Positions 46,808 to 58,829 of a stretch of DNA of 64,000 nt are shown here, in pieces; position 1 is the first letter of the stretch, and each line of letters opens with the position of its first letter. The DNA comes from Batkoa obscura (Eukaryota; Entomophthoromycota; Entomophthoromycetes; Entomophthorales; Batkoaceae). Position numbers and translations under genes: made by a program. Below the pieces are notes generated by a model. That model saw nothing but the letters and a program-made list of their open reading frames with translations, ran no database searches and had not been told where the DNA came from. The stretch lies in NCBI GenBank assembly GCA_030770535.1, contig JASVEC010000010.1, positions 744,001 through 808,000 on the forward strand, written 5' to 3'.

Positions 46808-47842
46808 TTATAACAAATCAAAACTAGCAACAGACTCATATTTTTTTAAAGTATCATCACTTAATGGATAATTCTGTGGACGAATTAATAACTTAACTTT
46901 CATCCCAGCTTCAAGGGCAGCGTCAAGTTCTTGGGTGATTATCAAAATTAGTAAAATAAAACTAGAAAGTCAATAGCTTACCTAATGGATTATCACTTAA
47001 AAACAAGATAGTTGAAGGATCTTTTTCAAGTCCAAGTTCTCTAGCAATCTTGAGATAAGATTCTTTGGTTATTTTTGAACCAGCTGTTATGGTATCAAAA
47101 TGACCATCAATAAACTAAAAATAAACTTAAATTTTAAATAAAATTAGAATATTTACTTTTAGCATATCCCCTTCCTCAGTATATTTAAATAATAATTTTT
47201 GAGCTTCAATACTACCAGAAGAGTAAATATAAATAGGCACTTGTTCTTTTACCCATCTCTCGAATGCCTGTTTAACATCTGGGAAACAACTATTTATTAA
47301 TTTTCTGTTTTTTTTAAACATTAATGATTCATTTACTATCCCTTAATTTCTCCACTTTCATATCCTTCTCTCCAAATAAAGCCCTGTAAATTTTTTAATG
47401 CAGCCTGTTTACGGTCAATGGACATCTGCCACTCTATGCTTTTAAGAATTGAATTTCTACTTTTCCTGAAATAATGTAAGTTTAATTTAATCTGCAATTA
47501 TTAAAGTTACTCCACATCTTGCTCCAAATCTGGTATCAATATCGCCCCTTCTACTTTATCTTCAACATCTTTCATTGACTTTTTATTTAGTTTATAAATG
47601 TTTTTATAGCTTTAAATTTTATGCTTACTTGCAGTTGTAGTTCTTGGAGATACTTTTTGAACTCAAAATTGTCCCATAATTCAATCAACGCTGAAGGTAA
47701 TTTATTTTTAAAATAAGGAAACAGGTTTTCTTTCACAAACGGAATTGGAGTTGTGGTTCCTTCAATGTCGGTTAAAATTATCTTGGCTAAAATTGATTAA
47801 GACATTATATATATTATTATTGTAATTTTTACTGTTAGCCAT
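46808..47842 (-). CDS. UTR4: Enolase-phosphatase E1 (methionine salvage)
   Basis: HAD-family enzyme of the methionine salvage pathway, converting 2,3-diketo-5-methylthiopentyl-1-phosphate to acireductone by enolisation and dephosphorylation. Seven exons: 47842-47833, 47786-47629, 47578-47511, 47465-47337, 47289-47157, 47114-46982, 46929-46808 (753 nt, 250 residues). HAD motif I is LTDIEGTTTP (Asp10 and Glu12), motif II YIYSSGSIEAQKLLF, the motif III lysine region KITKESYLKIARELG, and motif IV ILFLSDNPLELDAALEAGM, where the usual acidic pair is spread as SDN..E. Other family blocks: MSIDRKQAALKNLQGFIWR and GHFDTITAGSK. Exon 1 has only ten bases; without it the protein would lack a start. Confidence 0.93.
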
Positions 47843-48170
47843 TTTAGTTATTAAAGATTATTTTTGTTTTTTTTAATTGATTGTTTCTGTATTTTATTCG
47901 TAATATTTTAGCAGTTATTTTAATTTGCTAAAATTTGACTTAAAAATCACTACTTTAAAATCATTAATCAATGTAACTTTAGGCTGGTAGGTTAAAAGTT
48001 ACATTATCAAAAGTATTAAAGTATAATATTTGACACTTGCAAGCTATTAACTTATCTTGTTAAAAATTGGTCCCCAGTACTTACTCATATTTAAATCTAT
48101 TAAAAATAAATCCAGCAGTTTGTATAATAGTGTTTAGCTTTGATTTTCTTATGCTAAGCTTTCTAAAAAT
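47843..48170. other. UTR4 upstream region
   Basis: AT-rich, no gene seen. Confidence 0.45.
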
Positions 48171-49330
48171 TGAAAGGATAGAATTAATACAATCATTTTG
48201 AATTCTTCCCCTTTAACAGCTTGAATTTTAATATGTCATATTAATTCGAACAAGAAACAGATATCCTTTTAGAATACTATTTGAATTTTCAAAGTTGGAT
48301 AGACTGCTTGAGCACCAATTTCTAAGTGAACGTTCATTTGATATTGCAAATGGGATTCTCAAATATAATTTAGTTTACTCGGTATATAATGAAAGAGGAT
48401 TCAAGAAATACTATTATTGTCAAGAAAAATTTGTTAAAGAAAATAAGATATTAATGAAACAAATAAATCTATATAATAGTAACATTGGATATTTAGAATA
48501 TTATCTGAGCTTAGAATCTATATATTATGAAAGAGAAGAAGGTTTTGATAACAATAATATGATTGAAATTAAATCTAATTTACCAATCTTGAAGAAATTA
48601 GCCATAAATTCATACAAACATGTACAATCATTAAACATATTTAAGAAATACCTAAATCAACTAAATGTGTTTGAATATGAAAAATAGCATAATAATTAAT
48701 GATTTTGTTTATTACTTCAACTCAGAGATTTTAATATTGTTGAAAGTAGATTCTAAATGCAATTTAGATTGTAACAAATTAGATATTATTAAGTCAAAGC
48801 TCATTATTTTAAAAGTATTACATTTAACATCACCAAAATTTATTAATACTACCCCATTGAGTTTAATTCAAATACAAATTCTATATCAGGTCTGAGATTG
48901 AAAGCTAAAGGATGTTTATTTTGCTTCATACATCGAGTGTTTTGGTGACCTCAGTATAGTCGAAAGCGTAAAAGTAATAGATAATTCAGGAGCTTATTTT
49001 GATCTTGGTTACAAAGAAAATAGCATGAGATTAATTGAAGATACCAGTATCATTGTATTGTCTTATTTTAACTTATGTAAAATTGATTCTGATTTTTTGA
49101 AATTCCCATCTTTAAAGCATTTACATTTTTAGCCCACCTAAGAAATTGTTATGTAATATTTCTTTGTTATCAGATATTTGAAATACTAGTATTATTTATT
49201 TAAATTCCAATATTAATACCTTTCATGATTTTGAATTATATGATGCTAAACAATATAGTAAAAAGTTTAAACATATTCAATCTAAATTTACAAAACAAAT
49301 TTAAACTAACTGCTTTTATTATGAATATGA
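48171..49330 (+). pseudogene. broken leucine-rich-repeat-like (RNI/F-box type) gene
   Basis: Three consecutive frames (main pieces 48295-48687, 48665-48895 and about 48898-49130) share the look of irregular leucine-rich repeats: NLPILKKLAINSYKH, KLIILKVLHLTSPKF, and FLKFPSLKHLHF, with spacing of about 25 residues and many L/I/N. Spans upstream of 48295 have a similar look but no start. Such LRR families expand and decay in early-diverging fungi. Several stops and at least one frame change indicate a dead copy. The neighbouring genes are intact, so this is local decay. Confidence 0.5.
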
Positions 49331-49744
49331 GGTATTTCTCAATCCCCTGTTCCTATTTATAAGTCTTGAAGTGTTTTAAATTTAAGACATTGACTAATAA
49401 ACCTAAATCCAGATGAAGATATCAACCTTATATATGTTACTCCTTTACTGCTTATTATACCAATTAAGGATATAAATCTGAGCTTTTATAATTAGTCAAG
49501 AGAGAACTCAATTATGAATTGGATGTGGCTGTAAAAAATTAAAACTACATTTATTATTATTATGGCTATTATTATCATTATTGTTAGCTATTTTTATTAC
49601 TGTTTTGTTATTGTCTCTTGTAGTTGACTTAAAAAACATTTGATTGTTATTATGATTGTTGATTTTATTTATTAAGCATATTTGCTATATAAACTATAAC
49701 TTTTATGTAGTTTTGTTTATACTATAATTAATAACATTTGTTTA

Positions 49745-51640
49745 ATTTTATATTTTAAGATGACGTTCAACTTGAAAGCGGCTTTTTGTTTTTCAAAGAA
49801 TAAGTAAAAATAAGTCAACCTTCTTTTATTTACTTGTTCAACTATCAAACAAATAATGTGAATGAATTTACTAAACCTTTAAATAAATGACATCCAACAA
49901 TTTTACACAAGCCAATGAATTCATGAACATATAAATATTAAAGGAATAATTGATATAACGATTGATAAAAGTAAAGAAGTTAAAGATATTTAGAGGACTT
50001 AGTGTTTAAATTTATTGGATGTATTAGATTTGTATAGGTAACTATCAAAACATGACTAAGAGGTATTTGAAAAAGATAGGTTTGGCAAAAATACCTTCTA
50101 ACTTCAGATTGAGGCCTAAGCGCCTATCTTAGATATTATCAACTGTCTTTGGATCTAAGATATAGATTACTCTAATATATTAAATAGGGTTTGTGAACTA
50201 AGCTTTTATTTAACATAAAGTCCGACTAATTTTAATTCCTACAAGTTCATCTAGCTTAAAGAATACTTAAATTTTTATAACCAACTTTATAATGAAGATA
50301 AGGCAACAACAGGTCAATTCTAGTATTTAACTTATCTTTTCAATAAATTGGAATTTGTTTTTAAAAAGGTTATAGTATAGCTACAAATATTAAAGCCTCA
50401 AATAAAAAGGTAATACCCTCTTTTTTGATTTACTCAAAAATCAATGTTTAAATGGACAATCCTAAAAAAGGGTTTTTTTATAATAGAGAAAGGATTCCAG
50501 ATATAAGAACAAGTTAGTTGGATTTGTAATTAATATCGAAAATTAAGTAACTAGGAACAAACTAAAGTTAATACCAAAATCAAATAGATATTTGGATTCG
50601 GATAAAATCTCAGCTCCAGATCAAATGGCTAGTAGCTCTAGTTGTTATAGTAGGGTGATACTATATTTAAAGTGATCAGACGCAATTTTTTATTACATCC
50701 ATATTTTATTAGTATGAGGACGAAAAGTTTAAAGGGGATGACACAAGTCATAATTGAAAAAGAAACAAAAAGCTGGTTAATAGCCCTATTGAGTCAGTGA
50801 ATATAGTTTTTAAAGCTTATTTTCGACACCCTAGATTCAATAAATAAATATTTATGATAGTGGTTTATTATTTCAGCAGCAGGTACATTACAAAGGCAAT
50901 TAGCTGACACAATTATCGGATTTTAGTGCAGCTTACACTATATTATTTATGTAGCTTAAGGATTTATGCTAACAACTAAGTAATGGTAGTTTCAATAAAA
51001 ATAATACTTATATTGATTAGATGACAGTTAAGTGAACCCAATAGGAGTTTAAAGAGTAGCAATAATCTTATCAAAACCGGAAACAAAGTTAGTGATAGTA
51101 AGTTTTGGCCCCTTTAAAAATTGACTAGTAAAGGATTATTTGTTACTAAATTAATCCAAGTCAGTATAAAAACAGTCAACTTTTTTGAAAACAAAATGAT
51201 GAGTATATTAAAGAGTTTTAAAAAAGAAAATTGAGTCGTGTAATTCGACCTTTTATTAGACAGTCAAAAAGAGCATGAGCAATAAATGACTTTGGTCTTA
51301 TAAAGAAAGAGTATCAGTGATAAATCTAGGTTTAAAACAAGTATGTCAAAATTAAGTCTCCTTACATGAAGGTAAAGTAAGAAAGTTGAGATGAATTTTA
51401 GAGCTAGATTGCAAAGTTGGGGTATACTAATCAATCTCAGTATTTTTTTTATTGTGTTATAAGTTAAAGTAGTGTATATTCTTATGAAAATAGGCTCCAT
51501 ATAAATGATTTTGGCTAGAAGTCAGTTATATAGCATAACACTGTAGGTATTTTAAGCCAATTGTTGTCTAATAATAAAGCCATTTTAGATAAATAAACTG
51601 TTATATTTCTGTTGAGGTTTTCTAACATATTGTACTTGGG
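49745..51640 (+). mobile_element. fossil retroelement, probably Ty3/Gypsy-like (tentative)
   Basis: A long, heavily broken plus-strand coding region. In its 3' third (about 51170-51430) the spacing and residues of a reverse-transcriptase palm/fingers segment can be made out, including a LLLDSQKEHEQ block like the segment after the catalytic aspartates in Ty3/Gypsy elements. The upstream part would correspond to gag and earlier pol. No long terminal repeats, primer-binding site or target duplication were found. It is clearly dead, with several tens of breaks, and old. Confidence 0.4.
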
Positions 51641-52540
51641 ATTTTTTTAGGATGTAAGCTCATTACTAGTTAAATATAGTATATTTAGATACAAAGACCT
51701 AATTGATAATGTTAAAACTACATGGATTTTTATTATTGTAAAAGCATATACGTAAGTTTATTTTATAAGCTGAGATAAAATCAGATTATGATGTCAAGAT
51801 GCTGTATTTTTAGTCAAAATTGTTAGCTTTATTTCTAGCTTATCATTATTTAAAATAAATTTCCTGTTTAAAATTGTAACCAATGTTTTGTTAGAAACCT
51901 AATGATAAGAATAAAAGCCAAATAGTCTAATTGTAAAACTATAATAAATAAAAAGATCGATTTTCTCCTACTAAATTAACTTTTTTAACTCAACCTTTAA
52001 TCTCTTTTAAAACGGACACTAATTTGAGTTTAAACCAAACATTCAAATTCTTGTTGAACTTAATAAGCTTATAGTAATGTCTTTGGATTTAGTAGTTAAT
52101 TACTAACACTTCTTTAATTTTAGGCTAAATCAAAATGAACAAAACGCTTAAACAAGACATTCTTATAGGTTTTGAAAAATTTAAAGCTAATCAAACAATA
52201 AAATTTCATTTGTAATATCAAAATAGGTAAAACCTTTCAAATGACGGTTTATATTACAATAAAACATACATTTATTATAAATATATAATTAATCTAAGTA
52301 AAGAGGCTTTAAGAACCAGCCTATCATATGACACTTTATGGCTACAACCTTTAATTCTATTTGCTTGGCCTAAAATCAAAAAAAGCTGACCAAAAATATC
52401 AAATAAACTCAAAAAAAGACATGATGACTTCATTAATGCTCTAAGTAAAGAGAACAACCAGTTTTTAAACTAAGGGATATAAAAATAGAATCTTATTTAA
52501 ACAAAACAAAAAAGAAGTCTATTTTTAAGAGTTAAAGCAG
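51641..52540. other. AT-rich region with weak coding-like remnants
   Basis: A patch at about 52290-52470 (+) looks like worn coding sequence, but no family was recognised. The 3' part is the UBL3 promoter region. Confidence 0.35.
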
Positions 52541-52983
52541 ATGGAGGAAGCAAGGATTAAATTTTTATTGTTAAATGGAGCTAAAGTGGAGTATAGTTTT
52601 AATAATCAAATGACTATTCATGAGGTCAAACAAAGGTTGATCGAGAATTGGCCTGGAGGTAAATTTGATTCATTTATTTTTTTCATTTATCTTAAATTTA
52701 ACTTGAAGAATGGATGAACGATAAGCCGATTTCTATTTTAGCATTGCGTTTGCTGTATCTTGGTAAAATATTGGAGGACTTTAAGACATTAAAAGGTAAA
52801 TTTAAGCTTGAATTATATTATTTAAGCCATTTATAACACAATTAAGTAGAATACAAAATATTAAATGGAGAAGTTAGTACACTTCATTTAACCATATTAG
52901 ATAGTCAACAGATAGAAAATAATAGTATTAAATCAAAATCAAAAAAACCAAAATTGAATTGCTTCCCGTGTTTATGCTTGTGA
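52541..52983 (+). CDS. UBL3: Membrane-anchored ubiquitin-fold protein (UBL3/MUB type)
   Basis: Three exons: 52541-52658, 52709-52795, 52850-52983 (339 nt, 112 residues), with phase-1 introns starting GTAAAT. A ubiquitin-like beta-grasp fold fills residues 4-85: ARIKFLLLNGAKVEYSFNNQ, MTIHEVKQRLIENWP, then LRLLYLGKILEDFKTLK and STLHLTILD. The ENWP..W spacing and lack of a C-terminal di-glycine match UBL3/MUB proteins, not conjugated modifiers. The tail KLNCFPCLCL ends in a CaaX box (CLCL; Leu last, favouring geranylgeranyl) plus upstream cysteines for palmitoylation. It should therefore sit on the plasma membrane or vesicles. In animals UBL3 directs cargo to extracellular vesicles and in plants MUBs recruit E2 enzymes; the role in fungi is open. 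Confidence 0.88.
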
Positions 52984-53573
52984 ATTTTCAACTATTGTAC
53001 AATATTATTTAATAAATTATGTTTTCTTAAACCTCGATCCGCTTCTTCTGAGCCTTAGTTGATATTGATCAATTTGCATTTACTTGTTATATTTAATTAT
53101 CAATTGTCTTTTATTTTTAATATTGGGTTATTAACTCCAAATTTTTATAGAATTCTATTTTGTTTCAAGTCAATGTTAGATTTACTTTAAGATGCCCCAT
53201 ATATTAAAATGGTTGTTAAATATGTATTACTTTTGATATACTTTAAAATCAATTACTGTATTTGTTATAGTCAAGTGTATTATTTAATAGTGACTACTTT
53301 TCACGTAATTCTTTTTTTACTTATTTTAATAAGGAGTAGGTTTAGATTTTGACATGACTATTATTCTTAAAATAAAAACACTCGTTTTAGAAGTAGTGTA
53401 TAGTTTATACTAAGGTAGCCTATATATCGAATTTAATTATCAAAGAGTATCAATCATTGATGTGGTTTAGCACTTTAATTCTACTAACTTTTTACGACAC
53501 CCTTAATCCTAACTATTTCAATTTACTGATGGTATCCCTAATGTATTAGTTCAGTAACAAGCGATCCAAATAA
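52984..53573. other. AT-rich intergenic stretch
   Basis: No gene was seen. Confidence 0.45.
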
Positions 53574-53680
53574 AATATGAGGATGTTTCGGTTTCACCAC
53601 TTTTTCCATTTTTCAAGCGCTATTTGAGTAGAAAGATTGTTAGTAAAATTCTTAAATAAAAAAATATATCTCCACATACT
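53574..53680 (-). mobile_element. MITE family A copy
   Basis: Inverse diverged copy, ATATGAGGATGTTTCGGTTT to ATATCTCCACATAC. The 67-codon frame 53637-53840 begins inside it and is not a gene. Confidence 0.75.
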
Positions 53681-53936
53681 GTTTTTTGCGCTAAGGAAGG
53701 AAAAAAATAAACTCTTTATACAAAATATTGTAACCAGAGCAAAAGTAATTGCTACTTTACATAAACCACTTTATAATTATTTAATGTGTAAAGTTAAATT
53801 ACCTTTAAACCTGCCTCAATTTAGAATATTACTTTACTAGTTTACAAAGGAATGAACTTGCTTTATTTTAATAAATAAAAAGGCAACAGTAAAAATTCTA
53901 ATTATTTATTACATACATAGCGAATTAGTCCTTAAT

Positions 53937-54315
53937 TTACTCGGTGGAAGCCTTCTTGATGAAAGCAACAAGATCAGCACGATCCTTGGCTTTCTTTAAT
54001 CCAGCGAATACCATCTTGGTACCTGGAATATATTTCTTTGGGTTCTCAAGGTAGTCAAAGAGACTCTTCTCGTCCCAAGTTACACCAGCATTTTTATTGG
54101 CTTCAGTGTAACTGTAGTTTTCGGCTTGACCAGAGCTACGGTTGAATACACCATAAAGATTTGGACCTTGACCATGTTTGCCACCTTTGTTGATGGTATG
54201 ACATTGGGCACAACGAGATTGGAAGAGCTTAGCTCCTTTAGTAGCATCACCTATAATAGTTGATAAATATAAATAATCATAAGTATAATAATAATTTACC
54301 TGAAGTAGCAGACAT
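53937..54315 (-). CDS. CYC1: Cytochrome c
   Basis: Mobile electron carrier between complex III and cytochrome oxidase in the mitochondrial intermembrane space. Two exons, 54315-54300 and 54250-53937 (330 nt, 109 residues), with one 49-nt phase-1 intron. The heme-attachment motif is CAQCH, preceded by GAKLFQSR and followed by [16 protein letters not shown]. The axial methionine lies in [18 protein letters not shown]. Residues [14 protein letters not shown] and the Lys-rich face are standard. GC content is markedly above the neighbourhood, typical of a highly expressed gene. The short non-conserved leader MSATS fits fungal cytochromes c. Confidence 0.97.
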
Positions 54316-54437
54316 TTTTAGTTGTGAATAGATCTAATAGATTGATAAAGATTAATCAATTTTTTGAGATCTCATTTTTATATCATTTCAAACCGAAATT
54401 TGAGCAAAACCCCAATCTTTTGGTTTGGACTCAGTAA

Positions 54438-54510
54438 CCAATCAAAGTTTACTCAACCGCTTTGAATTTAGCCAATTATTATCGCGGATGATTCCTGCAT
54501 TTCTCATTGG
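54438..54510. promoter_or_regulatory. cluster of three CCAAT boxes upstream of cytochrome c
   Basis: CCAAT at 54438-54442 (within ACCAATCA), CCAAT at 54472-54476 and the inverted form ATTGG at 54506-54510, about 123-195 bp before the start codon. CCAAT clusters bind the Hap2/3/5 complex, the known activator of respiratory genes in fungi. GC-richer sequence surrounds them. Function is inferred. Confidence 0.55.
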
Positions 54511-54899
54511 TTGCATCGGGGTTGCATAGGAAATTTAATTAAACCACGCTTCGCTTTTAAAGGCATCGATGTCCTTTTGGATTAATCGCTGATTAAGATT
54601 GATTAGGTTTTAGATCAGTTGATTAAGATCTTTAATATGATTACATTAATCCCATAATAACTAGTGATACTAATTAAGTATTATTTTTTAGTTTTAGATT
54701 AGACCAAAAAAGGCTGCATAATTTATTTAAGCTCTTATTTTCATTCAAATTTAACTAAATATTAAATTATTAAATACTTTTAATATTTTATAACATTATA
54801 TTAATAAAATACTGATTATTGACTTATCTAATAAAACTTAACTTCCAAGATTAGTATATAAACCTTTTCAGTATATGTTTAGACAAATACTTTTATTTA

Positions 54900-55332
54900 A
54901 AAAACAGTTTTAGTAAAAACAAATGAATACCAACACTTACAAGGTATTCTTGAACAGATAAAAAGTTACGGAAAATTATCTCCTAGTAAAGAATATGAGG
55001 CAAATGTTACTGCTGTTACACACATTCTTTCAGAACTTACATATGAAACACATGAGAAAGGACATGTTGTTATAATATATTATATTATGAGAGATATTCT
55101 TGTTGATGTAGTTGAAATTTTCAAAAGGTTAAAGACTGATGAAGCTATACTTGAAAACAGCTATCATCCTGAAAGATTCATAATGGTACCTGAAGGATCC
55201 CCTTTATTGGCTATACAATGTAAGCATTATGCATATCAAAATCAGCAGCTTACTGAAGAAGATAATGATCAAATATTAAGTTACATGCTTGCTATAAGAT
55301 ATCCATATCCTATGCTACTATCCAGATACTGA
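54900..55332 (+). pseudogene. orphan coding fragment with a nuclease-like motif
   Basis: An open plus-strand frame of about 140 codons without a start codon, ending at a stop at 55330-55332. A coding look persists briefly beyond. It includes LSPSKEYEANVTAVTHILSE, VEIFKRLKTDEAILENSYHP and GSPLLAIQCKHYAYQNQQ. The last piece resembles the second half of a PD-(D/E)XK nuclease core (hydrophobic strand, acidic or Gln, X, Lys). An ATG at 55087 lies inside the conserved-looking part and is unlikely to be the true start. It has a more balanced base composition than the flanks. Origin unknown; a relic of a mobile element or a transferred gene is possible. Confidence 0.4.
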
Positions 55333-55898
55333 GCAGAGTTTTTGCCTACTGCAATTATGAAATCAGAGTGATTGTTCAAATAGAAACAGATAATGCTTCT
55401 CAAGACATTATGTAAGATTTTGATAAAATAGTTAATCATGTTTGCAGCATGCAGGTATCATAAAAATTGTTATTAAAAAAGGTGTATTTGCTGAAACCAC
55501 TTCCTTAAGAGCTTCTCGGTATTTTTAAAAAAGTATATTATTATCATTATCTTGTTATTCCTAATTTTTATACTATATCTAGTAGCAAAAATAGCGATAT
55601 TTTCACAAAAATCTGTTCATAAACTCATATACCTCATAATCATTCAAAGTTTTTTAATTTGAACTGGTTAGCTATTTTTTCTATTTTTTAATAAACATAC
55701 TTTGCTAATAATTAGATTTGAATATTGAATTTTTACAATTGAAATGAAAATAAAATTTCAAAATAATAAAGTAAAATATTTAAACTTGGTAATTTAATAT
55801 AAGTTAATTATAATATTTGATAGTTTTTATAGTATTGGTTTGAGGGCTAGTATAGTTGTGTTGTGAGTCAAATTTAAAACTTGGAGTTTATAAAACAA

Positions 55899-56005
55899 AA
55901 TGAGGAGGTGTTTTCTATGACTTTATCAGTTTCTCCATTTTTTAAGGGCTATTTGAGTAGAATAATTACTAGTGAAATTCTTATAAAAAATACATCCCCA
56001 AATAT
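55899..56005 (-). mobile_element. MITE family A copy, diverged
   Basis: Inverse copy, ATGAGGAGGTGTTTTCTATG to ATACATCCCCAAATATT. Confidence 0.75.
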
Positions 56006-56749
56006 TGAATAATAACAATATTGTAAATGTAGTAGTATTCAAGCGTAGAATTATCAAGCCAAATTTTGATGACAAGTATTATATCATGTTTAAGATATCA
56101 TATCACTATCTGTATTTTAAATATTATTATTATTTAATATTTCAATAGATTTAATGAAAGTAATTTTCACGATTATGCTTTGAGCCTATTTTTTAAAATG
56201 GCTTTAAATGAAATAAACAACATAACTACTGTTATAATAACTCCCTCTATCCTCCGAATTATCCATACATAAATAGTTTGTTATCACAGCTTTTAACTTT
56301 CATAATAAAATGATTTTTTTAATAATAATGACAAGGCTTCTCCTCTCTTGTTAAGTTTCCATACTATTTATTTAAACCTACATCATTAACTAGATTTTTA
56401 TTTGAAAATATACTTAAGCTAGTATTAAAAACCATATCATTACTAAAATGATTTATAAATGTACAACATCTGGAATGATCTAGTTTAATTATTCTTTGCT
56501 TTTTTTAAAGGCTAATAATTACAATTGTAATTTACGAATTTTATCTAAGCATGCTATAAATAATATTAAGTTATACTGAAATGATTCGATGATTTAAATG
56601 AAAGTGTAAATACATGCTAATATTCTCAAAGATTGAGACTGTCTCTCCTTTAATTTTATCTAATTTTAAACTTAATTGATACAAGATAAAAATCAAATGC
56701 TTTGACTATACTTAAATTTTGAGTATTTCAAGTATATACTACTAATGAC
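56006..56749. other. AT-rich intergenic stretch
   Basis: No gene was seen. Confidence 0.45.
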
Positions 56750-56858
56750 AATATGGAGATGTACTTTTTGTTTAAGAATTTTACTAGTAATTATTCTACT
56801 CAAATAGCCCTTAAAAAAATGCAGAAACTGATAAAACTAAAGAACACCCACGTATATA
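56750..56858 (+). mobile_element. MITE family A copy, diverged
   Basis: Left end ATATGGAGATGTACTTTTTG and right end ACACCCACGTATATA. Confidence 0.75.
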
Positions 56859-58335
56859 TTAGTATAACTATCTTGTCTTAATTTAAAGAATTTTCTTTCA
56901 AGTGTTGAATTATGTTGATTCTAAAGCCTAAATTTAGAATCTAATTGATCAAAAGTATAAAATGTATTTGTATCTATCTCATCTTGTAAAATGGAAAAAC
57001 ACTGGAAAATTATCCTGAGTTTTATTCTTATTGAATTTAATCTACCTTTTATTAATGAAACTATTTAAAAAATAGTTTTTAGGCTATTTTTTTACCATTA
57101 AAGTAGCTCTATAATGCATTGGCCTATTGTCATTAAAAATTAATTGCTAACTTATCTCAAATATAGTCTATAAATAGATCTATTACTATATTAGTGAACT
57201 GACTATATCATATACTTTCCATTCTATTATGTTGCCAATCAACTCAAGCTCTTTTTTAATTTTATTCACATATTCTTTTATATTAGTCATGACTTTTTAT
57301 CTGGTATTTAAGCCTTTCCATTAAATGGCATAATTTATTCTCGATTACTATGCATTCATTATTAGTTGACAAAACACTATTGAATAGTTTTTTACAATCA
57401 AAGTAACTTAATAAAAATGGCATTTTAAAGTTATATTTTACTTATTTCTTATATATGTTTTTGGTTCATCCTTTTATGGTGGGTTTTTATATAACAATAA
57501 AAAGTTATTAATAATACTAGGTTTTGGAAGATTTTGTGACTACTTTTTAATAGTTATAAATACATAAACTATCTTAAATAATTCAAGGTTAGCTATATAA
57601 TGTTAATATAGTTTAATCTTGCCAAAATTTCGTAAAATGTTAAAGCTATCATTATTGATCTATGTGAGAACACATATTGTTTTAATATTTTGACAGTTTT
57701 TGTGCAATACGAAATACAAAAGTTGACCAAATACTGAAAAACACATCAAACAAATAATATCGAAATATTATTTCAATAACAAAATATATAATAAAAATAA
57801 AAGGTAGTCGTTAAATATAATAAGGTATAGGAATAAAGCCACATACCCATTTTTTATTTCATTTTTATAACATAAATGTGTTCCTTTATTTAAAGATTAT
57901 TTTTAGATTTAATATTAAGCTTTTTGAAGTAATATTATTATAAGTAGGTTTGAAACTGCTATTTAGTTTGAGATTAAAGCTTTGGTCATTTTCTATAAAT
58001 GTAAAACTAATTTAAAAATAAATGCTCCAAACAATTCCTAGTTTAATTTTCAGTTAAATACTAAAGTGAATATATATGCAATATAGATTATGTTGGAAAG
58101 TTTGTTGTATTCCCTACCTACATAATAAACATGTGCATGTGCTTTACGTGTATTTATATGACGTCCTAACACTAGATTTCAAACAACTCAATTCAGTCTA
58201 CTAATATAGGCAATAGTAGATAAATCCATTGATTTTAAAATACATAAAGTTCTAAGTGGCATTTGACTAGATTTATGTTTTTGGGTTGTGATGATTTGTG
58301 GTCTATAAGAAGGAAATAATACAGTTGAGTTTAAA
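56859..58335. other. long AT-rich intergenic stretch
   Basis: About 1.5 kb with no coding frame, RNA gene or listed repeat recognised. Confidence 0.45.
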
Positions 58336-58441
58336 ATATGGGGATGTATTTTTAGATTTAAGAATTTTACCAACAATTTTTCCGGTAAATGGCGCTTAAA
58401 AGATAGAAAAAGCAACGAAACCAAAAAAACACTCTTATATA
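58336..58441 (+). mobile_element. MITE family A copy
   Basis: Left end AATATGGGGATGTATTTTTA, right end ACACTCTTATATA. It gives rise to a minus-strand open frame (58188-58424) that is not a gene. Confidence 0.8.
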
Positions 58442-58789
58442 GTATGTTTTTAAGAATTTAAGGATTTTTTTGAAATTTAAGGTCAAATAGTGATACTACT
58501 ATCTCAGTTTAAACATGAATTGGGTATTTTCGATTTTGTATTATCTGAATAAAACCATGACAACTATTTCTATTTTCATATTCAGCAAATACAAAATTGA
58601 AAATGCTCGATTTATGTTTAAATTGAGTCAATAGTATTTCGCTGAAAGAAATATATTTTACTAATTTTTTTATTTGAAACAAAAACTCTCTAAATTTAGA
58701 ACTCAAATTCAAGCACTTGTGAATATGGTCAAAACCAGAAAACTACAGGAAAATCAAAAAGTTAACTAAAGCTTTGGTAAAAAGGAAAG

Positions 58790-58796
58790 TATAAAT
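58790..58796 (+). promoter_or_regulatory. TATA box of the cysteine-rich repeat gene
   Basis: TATAAAT lies 34 bp before the start codon at 58830, a very short leader distance like that of other genes here. Confidence 0.4.
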
Positions 58797-58829
58797 TGCG
58801 ATGAAAACAGCTTACAAAACTTTATAAAA

